Assembly: GCA_002742885.1 (NCBI GenBank)
Contig: PDOO01000026.1
Coordinates: 43,044 to 107,043 of the forward strand
Direction: 5' to 3'
Length of the DNA: 64,000 nucleotides
Source: Candidatus Cloacimonadota bacterium
GTDB taxonomy: Bacteria; Cloacimonadota; Cloacimonadia; Cloacimonadales; GCA-2742885
Below are positions 49,242 to 58,350 of the stretch, in pieces (the first letter of the stretch is position 1; every line of letters starts with the position of its first letter). The notes below the pieces were generated by a model, which worked only from the letters and a program-made list of their open reading frames with translations, was not told the DNA's origin and searched no databases. The translations under genes and the position numbers were made by a program.

Positions 49242-50195
49242 ATGACTGAACTTAACCCCAAAGAATTGGAAATAAAAAAATATTGGTCAAAAGAGTGGGC
49301 TTTTTACAAAGAAACAGAAGAATATATCAATAAAGCAACTGATTTGCCTGATGAAGCATTGGATAAACTGAAAAGCTTAAACTCAATGTTTTACAGTCAA
49401 TTGAGAAAAAGTTTTAAAATAGCAAAAACTAATGATTCATCGCAAGCTAAACTGACAAAGTCGCTCTTAAAATTAAGAAACAGCGAAGAAGAAATAAAAG
49501 CGATTCTCAATAATGCCATTGTGGGTATTGTACGCATTGATAATGAAGGAAGAGTTATTTTTGTAAATGAAGGATTTTCCGTAAACTACGGTTATTCGGC
49601 AGATGAGGTAGTCGGTAAATTCTGGTCATCTTTTATTCTGGAAAAAGATGTTATTGAAATAAGACCTCAGATTCATGATTTTATGGAAAACGGCTCAACT
49701 ATTCTTTTCGACAGTATCAGAATGGCAAATAAAGAAGGTAGATATATTTGGGTAAGCGCTTCTCTTGCAAAAATTTATGACAATAATGGAAATTTTGATT
49801 CTTTTGTATTGGTTGCCGTAGATATCAATAAAAGAAAATTAGCAACAGAAGAATTGGAAGAGTCTTATATTAAATTGAAAAAAGCTCAAAAAGAAATTGT
49901 GGAACTTGAACGAAAAAATTCAGCTTTTGCGGTTGCCGTAACCACGAGTCATGAAATTAATCAGCCTCTTATGATTCTAAAAGCAAATCTCGATATGCTT
50001 GAAATGTCTTTTGAAGGTCATACACTGACTAAAAAACAATTAAAATATATGAGAAGACTTGATGAATCGGCAGAAAGAATAAAAAAAATTGTTGCTGTTT
50101 ATAAACATGCAAATGAACTTGAATTTGAAGATTATGTAAACGGAACCGAAATGGCAATATTTGACAATAATAAGGAAAAAACAGATGATTCATGA
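49242..50195 (+). CDS. PAS domain protein with a histidine-kinase DHp helix but no ATPase domain
   Basis: A helical N-terminal part (residues 1-85) is followed by a PAS domain (AILNNAIVGIVRIDNEGRVI ... VLVAVDINKRK, about 90-205). A coiled coil leads to an H-box-like DHp helix (VTTSHEINQPLMILK, about residue 240) and its second helix (LKYMRRLDESAERIKKI). The protein stops at 317 residues, where a full kinase would continue with a GHKL ATPase of about 120 residues. The stop is clean and maf overlaps it. The ATG at 49242 follows GGAG. It is in one operon with siaB and siaC. Confidence 0.83.
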   Translation: MTELNPKELEIKKYWSKEWAFYKETEEYINKATDLPDEALDKLKSLNSMFYSQLRKSFKIAKTNDSSQAKLTKSLLKLRNSEEEIKAILNNAIVGIVRIDNEGRVIFVNEGFSVNYGYSADEVVGKFWSSFILEKDVIEIRPQIHDFMENGSTILFDSIRMANKEGRYIWVSASLAKIYDNNGNFDSFVLVAVDINKRKLATEELEESYIKLKKAQKEIVELERKNSAFAVAVTTSHEINQPLMILKANLDMLEMSFEGHTLTKKQLKYMRRLDESAERIKKIVAVYKHANELEFEDYVNGTEMAIFDNNKEKTDDS

Positions 50196-50772
50196 AATTC
50201 TGAGAAATAAAAAAGTCGTTTTAGCTTCCGGATCTCCTCGGAGAAAACAAATTTTTTCAATGATCGGACTTAATGCCTTGCAATTTACTCCAAATACCGA
50301 TGAAACAATAAATACTCGCAATCCCCGTAAATTTGTTTTGGAACAAAGTGAAATAAAATGCCGAGCCGTTGCTTCTAAAATGGATCTTTCTTGCGTTACG
50401 GTTGCCGCTGATACCATAGTATTTCTTAACGGCCGAATAGTCGGTAAACCGGAAAATATCTTCCAAGCAACTAATTGTCTGTCTGAGTTATCCGGCAACA
50501 GTCATTATGTATATACAGGAGTAACTGTATGTTATCGCAACCGATACATCTCTGAATACGCCAAATCAAAAGTTAAATTTAAAACTTTGGATATGTATGA
50601 AATAGAGTCCTACATAAACACGAAAGAACCTATGGATAAAGCCGGTTCTTACGGTATTCAAGGTTACGGATGTCAGTTTGTGGAAAAAATAACAGGCTGC
50701 TATTTCAATGTTATGGGATTTCCAGTGAATCTTTTTTATGAAATGCTGAAAAAGCTGAATATTGAAAATTAA
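50185..50772 (+). CDS. maf: Maf-family nucleotide pyrophosphatase
   Basis: Hydrolyses non-canonical or modified nucleoside triphosphates. Motifs: LASGSPRRKQIF near residue 16, TVAADTIVF, and the C-terminal YGIQGYG(C)QFVEKITGCYFNVMG segment split over residues 155-180. Length is 195 residues. The ATG at 50185 overlaps the PAS gene end by 11 bases. AAGGA lies upstream. dTTP/UTP or 7-methyl-GTP preference cannot be set here. Confidence 0.93.
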   Translation: MIHEILRNKKVVLASGSPRRKQIFSMIGLNALQFTPNTDETINTRNPRKFVLEQSEIKCRAVASKMDLSCVTVAADTIVFLNGRIVGKPENIFQATNCLSELSGNSHYVYTGVTVCYRNRYISEYAKSKVKFKTLDMYEIESYINTKEPMDKAGSYGIQGYGCQFVEKITGCYFNVMGFPVNLFYEMLKKLNIEN

Positions 50773-50805
50773 AAAAGTTAATATCATCTCGATATTTTAT
50801 TTATG

Positions 50806-50832
50806 CGTCCTCTTGAGAGGACGTTTTTTTTT
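50806..50832 (+). terminator. Terminator of the siaB-maf operon
   Basis: Stem CGTCCTC/GAGGACG with a TTGA loop followed by nine T. Confidence 0.93.
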
Positions 50833-50931
50833 GCAAGAGCATCTTTTTATCCGGTTATTTTAATATTTTATTTGACAGCAAAAAGTCCGTAAAACTTATT
50901 GAACCAAAATCGTATATGGAGTTCAAAAAAT

Positions 50932-51498
50932 ATGAAATGTGATAATGCCTATATAAGAGAAAAAGTCCTTAAAACAGCAAAAAATATTATGCTGGGGTCA
51001 GGACTTAAAGGAGTAAACATGGATATTTTAGCAAAAGAAAGCGGAATTGCCAAGGCAACTTTATATAAAATTATAGAGTCAAAGCAGGCTTTAATCGAAA
51101 AAATTACGCTGGATTTTTTCGCTGCCTCTTTCGGACATTTATTTGAATCTATTTTGAATAAAAAAAGCTATCAGAATTTCAATGAATCCGATATTGATGA
51201 AATCACGTCTCTTGCCGTAGGAAAAATGCGAGTTATCCAAAAACAGGTATTTTTGGAATATCCCAGAATTGAAGAAAAATTTAAAATCTTAATCGAAGAT
51301 TACAGAGATAAAGTTGAAAATCAATTCAGGATTTTACAGGCAAACGGAGAAATAACGGAAAGCATATCCCCTGAAAATATTTTTAAATTCGTCAAAATGA
51401 TTTTTATGCAGATGGTTATGAGTTCCTATTCTGATCTTGAAGTTAAAAGTCAATTAAGCGAAATGTATTATATATTTTTTAAAGGATTAAAAGCATAA
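50932..51498 (+). CDS. TetR-family transcriptional regulator
   Basis: N-terminal HTH with NIMLGSGLKGVNMDILAKES and GIAKATLYKIIESKQAL, the TetR recognition helix region. The C-terminal ligand-binding part is all helical. Length is 188 residues. The ATG at 50932 has GGAG about 10 bases upstream. An in-frame TTG at 50899 is less likely. It is the first gene of the efflux operon and reads the same way as the pump, so it probably represses its own operon (inference). Confidence 0.9.
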   Translation: MKCDNAYIREKVLKTAKNIMLGSGLKGVNMDILAKESGIAKATLYKIIESKQALIEKITLDFFAASFGHLFESILNKKSYQNFNESDIDEITSLAVGKMRVIQKQVFLEYPRIEEKFKILIEDYRDKVENQFRILQANGEITESISPENIFKFVKMIFMQMVMSSYSDLEVKSQLSEMYYIFFKGLKA

Positions 51499-51539
51499 AA
51501 CCGATCTAAACGGTAAAATATAAGTCAGGAGAATAAAAG

Positions 51540-52601
51540 ATGTTTAATAAGAAAACAATACTGTTTTTTATAACAGTCGTATTCATGATTTCAAGTTGCA
51601 AATCAGAGAAATCGCAGGAAAAAATAATCCGCCCTGTTAAAACTTTGAAAACAGAGAGTCGACCTTCTCTGACTGTGCATGATTTTCCCGGAGTAATAAA
51701 AGCAGGAAAAGAAGCAAAACTTGCTTTCAGAGTTTCCGGAACCATTGATTCTTTGTACTTCAGAGAAGGACAATTTGTATCCGAAGGACAAGTAATAGCA
51801 AAAATAGATGATCGAGATTACAAATTGCAGGTTAAGGCGACAAAAGCAAAATATGAAGAAATAAAAGCAGAAGCCGAAAGAGTTTTTGAACTGTACAAAC
51901 GCAAAAGCGTTTCCAAATCGGATTACGACAAAGCATTTGCCGGAGAAAAAATGGCGGAATCCAAATATCAATCCGCTCTGAATCAATTGGAAGATACCGC
52001 TCTTAAGGCTCCTTTCTCCGGGTATATTCAAAATATATTTTTTGATGCCCATGAAACTGTCAATAAAGGACTCCCGACCGTATCTATGATCGATATATCT
52101 TTTTTGCGCATAGAAACGGAAATTCCGACAAAAGTTTATCTGCAAGCCGATAATTTCAGTGATTTTTATTTTAATTGCGAAGAAGATAAATCCGTAAAAA
52201 AAGCTTTGAAACTGAAATCTGTTCGCAAAAAATCAAACATGAACGAACTTTATAAAATGATTTTTGAAATTCCGTCCGATTCAGCGGAAAACCTTGTGCC
52301 GGGCATGGTAGCGAATGTAGAAATAATCATAAAAAATAACGACGAGACAAAAATCAGTATCCCGGTAAATGCCGTTTTCAGTCAAAATAATAAGTCCTGC
52401 GCATGGGTTTTAAAAGACGACAAAGTTTATAAACGGAACATAAGCGTAGGCGATGTTTTTTCCGACGGAACAATATCGGTTTTAAGCGGACTCAAAGAAA
52501 ACGAAATTATAGTTACCGCCGGAGTTCATACTTTGAAAGAGGGACAGCAAGTCAAAAAAATATCCGAAACATCATCCGATAATGTCGGAGGACTTTTATG
52601 A
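51540..52601 (+). CDS. RND efflux periplasmic adaptor (membrane fusion protein)
   Basis: Lipoprotein with Cys20 (MISSCKSE). The adaptor order is seen: beta-barrel start, lipoyl half (RVSGTIDSLYFREGQFV), helical hairpin (residues 95-145), second lipoyl half (LKAPFSGYIQNIFF), then barrel and membrane-proximal domain (NAVFSQNNKSCAWVL). AGGAG precedes the ATG. The 353-residue product overlaps the RND pump start by four bases. Confidence 0.94.
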   Translation: MFNKKTILFFITVVFMISSCKSEKSQEKIIRPVKTLKTESRPSLTVHDFPGVIKAGKEAKLAFRVSGTIDSLYFREGQFVSEGQVIAKIDDRDYKLQVKATKAKYEEIKAEAERVFELYKRKSVSKSDYDKAFAGEKMAESKYQSALNQLEDTALKAPFSGYIQNIFFDAHETVNKGLPTVSMIDISFLRIETEIPTKVYLQADNFSDFYFNCEEDKSVKKALKLKSVRKKSNMNELYKMIFEIPSDSAENLVPGMVANVEIIIKNNDETKISIPVNAVFSQNNKSCAWVLKDDKVYKRNISVGDVFSDGTISVLSGLKENEIIVTAGVHTLKEGQQVKKISETSSDNVGGLL

Positions 52602-55600
52602 GATTAACCGAACCTGCTTTTGCCAACAAAGCATTGCTTTATTTTTTACTGACAGCAATCGTCATCAGCGGGATATGGTCTTTCGGCAAAATGAGCAAAT
52701 TGGAAGACCCGGAGATAAAAGTAAAGCAGGCAATGGTAATTACCAAATACCCGGGGGCATCAGCCCACGAAGTAGAGCTGGAAGTAACTGATATTTTGGA
52801 AAAAGAAATACGCTCAATGGGCGATTTGGAAGAAATAACATCAAGATCTTTGGCGAATTTTTCCGAAATTACCGTTCATTTGAAAACAACTACCCCGGAT
52901 AATGAAGTTGAACAGAAATGGGATTTGTTGCGCCGAAAAGTAAATAATGCCAAATTAAAATTACCGGAAGAAGCATTTGACCCTGTTGTTTTGGATGATT
53001 TCGGAGATGTTTACGGCATGTTTTACGCCTTGACTTCCGACGGTTACGATTACGAAGAAATGAATCGATATGCAAAAATGATTCAAAATGAATTGTTGTC
53101 TGTCGAAAGCGTCAAAAAAGTTGAAATTTACGGTTACCGAAATTCTTCCGTAAATATTTATATATCGGAAAATAAAATAGCAAAATTAGGAGTGCATCCC
53201 GCCGAAATACTGCTGACTTTAAAAAGTCAGAATAAAAAAGTTTATCCGGGAAATTTTGATGCAAAAAGCGAGAAAATAAGAATATCGGTTAATGATCAAT
53301 TAAAAACAATAGAAGATATTCAAAATTTGATTATTCAGGGACACGAAGCAGATCAAATAAAATTGAAAGATATTGCCGAAGTAAAAAAAGAAGCCGAATC
53401 TCCTTATAATCGCATTATGAGACATAACGGAAAACCTGCTCTCGGTATCTCAATCTCCATGGAGTCAGGCGGAAACATTATAAATCTCGGTAAAGAAATC
53501 GAAAAAAGACTGCAAGAATTAAAAAGCAGAATTCCGGCAGGATTGGAAATGGAAAAAATATTCTTTCAACCGGAAAAAGTAGAAAATTCCATTAACCAAT
53601 TCCTGATAAATCTGGTTGAATCCGTTGCGATCGTGATACTTGTCTTGATGTTTACAATGGGACTGCGAAGCGGAATTTTAATCGGAAGCGGTTTGGTTTT
53701 GTCCATTTTGGGAAGCTTTCCCGTTTTATTTATTGCCGGCGGAACTTTACAACGAGTAAGTTTGGCATCTTTTATTATTGCCATGGGAATGTTGGTAGAT
53801 AATTCCATTGTCGTGGTTGACGGTATCTTGGTTGATCTCCAGCATAAAATGCCGAGAAAAAAAGCTTTGCTTAATACGCCAGATAAAACGGCAATTCCTT
53901 TGCTCGGAGCAACTCTTATGGCTATCTTTGCTTTTCTTCCTGTTTTTCTTTCTCCGGATACCGCAGGAACTTATACCAGAGATTTATTTATCGTGCTGGC
54001 CGTTTCCCTGTTATTCAGTTGGATTTTATCTATAACTCAGATTCCTGTTTTCTCGGAAAAGTTTTTGACTTTAAAATCTAAACATGAAGACACAAAACCT
54101 CATGATAACAAAGTTCACCGACTTTTCAGATCCTCTTTGATTTGGTCAATGAATCACAGATTTATGACAATTTTAATTGCTCTGTTGCTTCTTGCTTCTT
54201 CTTTATACTGTTTCCGTTTTTTGCAACGAGCTTTTTTCCCTGATTTTGTTTATAATCAGGTTTATATTGAGTATAAACTTCCGGAAGGAACTTCAATTGA
54301 TCAGGTAAACTCTGATTTAATAAATATATCTTCTGATCTGCGCGCCATGAAAGAAGTTACCAATGTAACATCAAGTCTGTCGTCAACTCCTTCCCGGTAT
54401 AACTTAGTAAGAAGGATGGCTCATGTTTCAACTTCTTACGGAGAATTGATTGTTGATTTTACCGATTATAAAACGTTGTTGAAGGTTAAACCGAAAATTC
54501 AAAAATATTTTGAAGAGAATTATCCTTCTGCCGAAATTCGCATAAATCATTATAATTTAATTGTACTTACCGACTATCTGGTAGAAGTTCTTTTCACCGG
54601 ACCTGATCCTGCGGTTTTACGTTCACTTTCCGAAAAAGCGGAAAACATTATGCGAAAAAATCCTAAAGTAGGAATAGTCAGAAACAATTGGGAACCTAAA
54701 ACAAAACAAATAATAGCTGATTATTCTCAACCTCTTGCCAGAAAAGCAGGTATTTCAAGATCAGATATCAGCTATTCGATTTTGGCTGCTACGGACGGAT
54801 TCCCCGTAGGAAATTTCTACTGCGGAGGGGAAATATTTCCCATGAAATTGCGCATCATGAATGCTGACGGATCAAAAATCGGAAATTTGAAAGATATTCC
54901 CGTATGGAGCATAGGTTTACCGCATATTCCGGTATCAGAACTTTTGCGGAGAGAAATCCCCTTGAACGAGTTTAAAGAGAATCTCATAGGAAGCGTTCCT
55001 CTTGCTCAAGTAACGAAATCAGTAAAAACGGAATGGGCTGAACCTTTGATTCAACGATATAACGGCGAAAGAGCCATCCTGGCTCAATGCGATCCGGCTC
55101 CCGGTTACAAAGCCGAAGAAGTCAGATCTGAAATCCTGGATGAAATCAATTCGATAGAACTGCCGGAAGGATACAACATGATATGGAAAGGAGAATATTA
55201 TAATCAAACTCAAGCCATGAAATACATAAAAATGTTTCTTCCGGTTGCGGTTATCTTATTGGTTATAATGCTTATTTTAATGTTTAAAGATTTCAAAAAA
55301 CCGTTAGTTATTCTTCTTTGTATCCCTCTTGCCGTTATCGGTATGGTTTACGGAATGCTTATTACAGGAAAATTATTCGGTTTTGTATCCATTGTCGGAG
55401 CAATAGGATTGATGGGAATGATGATTAAAAACGGAGTTGTTTTGATTGAAGAGATAGAGTTGGAAATCAAAGCCGGAGTTGATGCTTACAAAGCTGTAAT
55501 TGAATCATCCGTCGCCAGAATGCGTCCCGTCATGATGGCTTCTTTGACCACTATTTTAGGTATGATTCCTTTAATAAACGATCCGATGTTCGGTTCCATG

Positions 55601-55708
55601 GCAGTTACCATTATGGGCGGATTATCCGTCGGTACTGTTATAACTCTGGTTTTCCTGCCGGTATTGTACACCGTATTTTTTAAAATTACTCCCCCGAAGG
55701 AGGGTTAA
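52598..55708 (+). CDS. RND-family multidrug/efflux pump (AcrB-like)
   Basis: Proton-driven inner membrane exporter of 1036 residues with 12 membrane segments and two large periplasmic loops. Family motifs: TKYPGASAHEVELEVT in the first loop, GMLVDNSIVVVDGI in TM4 (proton-relay Asp region), and GLMGMMIKNGVVLIEE in TM10. It lies between adaptor and TolC genes in one operon. Substrates unknown. It is closer to the general AcrB/HAE class than to the heavy-metal class by eye. Confidence 0.95.
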   Translation: MRLTEPAFANKALLYFLLTAIVISGIWSFGKMSKLEDPEIKVKQAMVITKYPGASAHEVELEVTDILEKEIRSMGDLEEITSRSLANFSEITVHLKTTTPDNEVEQKWDLLRRKVNNAKLKLPEEAFDPVVLDDFGDVYGMFYALTSDGYDYEEMNRYAKMIQNELLSVESVKKVEIYGYRNSSVNIYISENKIAKLGVHPAEILLTLKSQNKKVYPGNFDAKSEKIRISVNDQLKTIEDIQNLIIQGHEADQIKLKDIAEVKKEAESPYNRIMRHNGKPALGISISMESGGNIINLGKEIEKRLQELKSRIPAGLEMEKIFFQPEKVENSINQFLINLVESVAIVILVLMFTMGLRSGILIGSGLVLSILGSFPVLFIAGGTLQRVSLASFIIAMGMLVDNSIVVVDGILVDLQHKMPRKKALLNTPDKTAIPLLGATLMAIFAFLPVFLSPDTAGTYTRDLFIVLAVSLLFSWILSITQIPVFSEKFLTLKSKHEDTKPHDNKVHRLFRSSLIWSMNHRFMTILIALLLLASSLYCFRFLQRAFFPDFVYNQVYIEYKLPEGTSIDQVNSDLINISSDLRAMKEVTNVTSSLSSTPSRYNLVRRMAHVSTSYGELIVDFTDYKTLLKVKPKIQKYFEENYPSAEIRINHYNLIVLTDYLVEVLFTGPDPAVLRSLSEKAENIMRKNPKVGIVRNNWEPKTKQIIADYSQPLARKAGISRSDISYSILAATDGFPVGNFYCGGEIFPMKLRIMNADGSKIGNLKDIPVWSIGLPHIPVSELLRREIPLNEFKENLIGSVPLAQVTKSVKTEWAEPLIQRYNGERAILAQCDPAPGYKAEEVRSEILDEINSIELPEGYNMIWKGEYYNQTQAMKYIKMFLPVAVILLVIMLILMFKDFKKPLVILLCIPLAVIGMVYGMLITGKLFGFVSIVGAIGLMGMMIKNGVVLIEEIELEIKAGVDAYKAVIESSVARMRPVMMASLTTILGMIPLINDPMFGSMAVTIMGGLSVGTVITLVFLPVLYTVFFKITPPKEG

Positions 55709-55712
55709 AATA

Positions 55713-57119
55713 ATGAGAATAATAAATTTAATACTGATGACGGCATTAACTCTTCCCGTATTTTCTTTTGAACTTAATGTTGAAAAATGCAAAAAACTTG
55801 CTCTTGAAAACAGTGAAGAAATACAAATAGCCGAAAAACAGAAAGATATTGCAGATTCTCGAAAAATTCAATACAGATCAAATTTTTTCCCGAAAATTTC
55901 TTTTGATTTGTCTTATATGTATAAATTCGATGAATTGAAATATTCACTTGATGAAGCATATCTGCCGACTTACGTTTATCAAGACGGAGGCTTGGTTCCG
56001 AATATATTAATTAATCCGGCTGACCAGCAACCTGTTATCGGACCGGACGGAAATCCCGTGTTTAACGAATATGCCTATTTTCCGGGAATGGATCTTTCTC
56101 TTTCTTTGAAACATTCTTATTTTGCTTCTGTTAAAGCCGAACAACCTTTGTTTTTCGGAGGGAAAATAATAAACGCTTACAAAATGGCAAAAATAGGATC
56201 AGAAGCAGCCAAAATAAATTATGACAGAGAAAAAGAAAACTTACTCATAGAAACCGAGCTTGCTTATTGGCGACTTGTATCTTTAAGACAAAAGATTATT
56301 TTGGCAGAAAAATACGAAATGCTGGTAAAGCAAACAGTAAAACAGCTTATCGATGCAGAAGAAACAGGAATGATTCAGCAAAACTGTCTTCTTAAAGCAA
56401 AAGTAAAGCTTAACGAAGCTAAGTTAAAAAAACAAAAGGCATTACACGGAAATAAGTTGGCAACTCTTGATTTAGCTCGTATTTTGGGAACCGAATTACC
56501 TGAAAATATAAATTTAGCCGACAGCATTATAAATATTCCGGCAAACGTTGATATTGATATTTCGGAAACGATGTTTGTAAATCGTAAAGATTATAAACTT
56601 TTACAGGCTAAATATAATATTGCCGAAAAAGAAAAGGCAGTTGCTTTTGCCGAATATCTTCCCGAAATAGGAATAAGCGCTTCTTATTCGGAAGTTTGTT
56701 ACGAATTGAACGATAATGAAGAAAAATCTCGAGATACGACAATTATGGCAAATTTTTCTCTTCCTCTTTTTAAATGGGGAGAAACTTATGCCAAAAATCG
56801 TCAGGCAAAATTAAAAAAAGAACAATCTAAGCTGGAACTCGATAAAAATACAGAGCTTATGAAACTGGAAATAAAAAAGAACGAATTTGCTCTGAAAGAT
56901 GCTGAATTGAGACATGCGACATCAGTCGAGTATGTACGCCAAGCAACAGAAAACTTAAGAGTAGCCAATGATAATTTCAATCTTAAAAGAGTAACCCTTA
57001 CCAACCTTCTGGAAGCTCAAACTGAATGGGAAAAAGCAAAATCGGAAAAAATAGATGCCGCGACTGATTATCAAAAAGCTTATCTGAATTTATTGCGTTC
57101 AGTCGGTAAATTATATTGA
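55713..57119 (+). CDS. TolC-family outer membrane efflux channel
   Basis: Signal peptide (ends near residue 18), then two outer-membrane-efflux repeats of long helices. The repeat motifs are KCKKLALENSEEIQIAEKQ and YNIAEKEKAVAFAEYLPEIG. Length is 468 residues. The insert YVYQDGGLVPNILINP lies in the first half, possibly in the outer loop. Starts 4 bases after the pump stop. Completes the tripartite pump. Confidence 0.93.
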   Translation: MRIINLILMTALTLPVFSFELNVEKCKKLALENSEEIQIAEKQKDIADSRKIQYRSNFFPKISFDLSYMYKFDELKYSLDEAYLPTYVYQDGGLVPNILINPADQQPVIGPDGNPVFNEYAYFPGMDLSLSLKHSYFASVKAEQPLFFGGKIINAYKMAKIGSEAAKINYDREKENLLIETELAYWRLVSLRQKIILAEKYEMLVKQTVKQLIDAEETGMIQQNCLLKAKVKLNEAKLKKQKALHGNKLATLDLARILGTELPENINLADSIINIPANVDIDISETMFVNRKDYKLLQAKYNIAEKEKAVAFAEYLPEIGISASYSEVCYELNDNEEKSRDTTIMANFSLPLFKWGETYAKNRQAKLKKEQSKLELDKNTELMKLEIKKNEFALKDAELRHATSVEYVRQATENLRVANDNFNLKRVTLTNLLEAQTEWEKAKSEKIDAATDYQKAYLNLLRSVGKLY

Positions 57120-57139
57120 AAATAAGTCGGATTTAATAA

Positions 57140-57171
57140 AAAGCGAGAATTAATTTTCTCGCTTTATTTTT
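57140..57171 (+). terminator. Bidirectional terminator between tolC and the HAD gene
   Basis: Stem AAAGCGAGAA/TTCTCGCTTT with a T-rich right side and A-rich left side. It overlaps the end of the converging HAD gene. Confidence 0.85.
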
Positions 57172-57799
57172 TACGTATCAACTGTTTCCGACACTTTTTT
57201 TTAAGACATGATTTTATTTTATCGTCCTGTTTTTCCAATTTTTCAATTAAAAGAACCGCTTCATTAAAATCTTTACAGACAAAATCAGGTTTTATATCCG
57301 ATTTTTTCAGGCTTTGAAATGTTTTGTCTCCACTTCCTGTTCTTACCAAAACAGTCTGTAATCCGCATTTTTTACCGAATAAAATATCGGAAAATTTATC
57401 TCCGATCATAAAAGATTTTTTTCTGTCTATCTTATATTTTCCAGAAATTTTACGAAAAAGTCCCGTTCCCGGTTTTCTGTCCTCATGATCTCTATTCCAA
57501 GGTTCGATAACTCCGTCTTTATGATAGGGAGAAACCATTATCTCATCTGCAAAAGCTGATTTTTCCCTCAACATGCGGATGAATTTATCATGAACTTTTT
57601 CCAACTCTTCAAAACCGAAATAACCTCTTGCTATTCCTGATTGATTGGTTATGACAAAAAAAGCATAATTATTTTCGTTAAGACATTTTACCGAATTTTC
57701 CGTTCCCGGGTATAAAGAAAAACGTTCCGGACAGTCTATATAACCGTCAGGATCGGGATTAAGAGTTCCGTCTCTGTCTGTGAATACGGCTTTTATCAT
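57164..57799 (-). CDS. HAD-IIIA phosphatase, GmhB/HisB-N-like
   Basis: Phosphatase of the heptose-bisphosphate/histidinol-phosphate group. Motif I is FTDRDGTLN (DxD), motif II VITNQSGIARG, and motif IV GDKFSDI. The zinc loop of GmhB (CxH...CxC) is not conserved: the region reads SPYHKDG and HEDRKPGTG without Cys. The C-terminal tail is long and basic (about 25 residues). 211 residues. Coupled by a four-base overlap to the pentapeptide gene. Substrate unclear. Confidence 0.82.
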   Translation of the reverse strand: MIKAVFTDRDGTLNPDPDGYIDCPERFSLYPGTENSVKCLNENNYAFFVITNQSGIARGYFGFEELEKVHDKFIRMLREKSAFADEIMVSPYHKDGVIEPWNRDHEDRKPGTGLFRKISGKYKIDRKKSFMIGDKFSDILFGKKCGLQTVLVRTGSGDKTFQSLKKSDIKPDFVCKDFNEAVLLIEKLEKQDDKIKSCLKKKCRKQLIRKK

Positions 57800-58140
57800 T
57801 TATTGCATCTCATTCTGGTGCCGTATTGCAAAGACATCATTATTTCTGCCGAAGAAATATTCTCAGGGAAATAAGTTCCTGAAATATGAGCATTATGGAT
57901 GCTTGCTCCCTCAAGTTTACAATTTCTCAAATCCAAACCTCGCAAATCTGCCTGTCTGAAATAAGCGTCTGTAAAATCAAGATTATCCGCATCCAGACCT
58001 CTTAAATCCGATCCTCTCAGATTGGCTCCCTGTAAGTTAATTGTTTCCCCGGAAGCTATTCTTGCGTTAAATTCTTCTATCTCTCCCAATCTTAATAATT
58101 GATATAATTCCGAGGTAAAAATTTGGGGCTGCCTGTTCAT
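57796..58140 (-). CDS. Pentapeptide repeat protein
   Basis: 114 residues with about eight A(D/N)LxX repeats (ANLRGSDLRGLDADNLDF, then AYFRQADLRGLDLRN), forming a short right-handed beta helix. An N-terminal helical cap (YQLLRLGEIEEFNARI type) precedes it. The end of the protein has MMSLQYGTRMRC. Some members protect gyrase by DNA mimicry, but this one is too short to assume that. In one unit with the HAD phosphatase. Confidence 0.85.
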   Translation of the reverse strand: MNRQPQIFTSELYQLLRLGEIEEFNARIASGETINLQGANLRGSDLRGLDADNLDFTDAYFRQADLRGLDLRNCKLEGASIHNAHISGTYFPENISSAEIMMSLQYGTRMRCNK

Positions 58141-58292
58141 TAAATCCTCCGTTAAAATAAATAATATTATTTGTAAAACACGATTAAACCTGTTAATTGA
58201 TTTTACAATAATTCATCTATAATTTTTTTTAAGATTAAGCTTATACTTTACATACATTTCATGCCTGATAATCCCTTCATATTTGAAAATAT

Positions 58293-58321
58293 AAAACCGG
58301 TCAAGATTAAACCTTAACCGG
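58293..58321 (-). terminator. Terminator of the pilin-like operon
   Basis: Nine-bp stem with one mismatch (CCGGTTAAG/CTTGACCGG) read leftward into TTTTAT. Confidence 0.6.
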
Positions 58322-58350
58322 CTGTAAGAACTTTGATCGGGAAATAAAGA

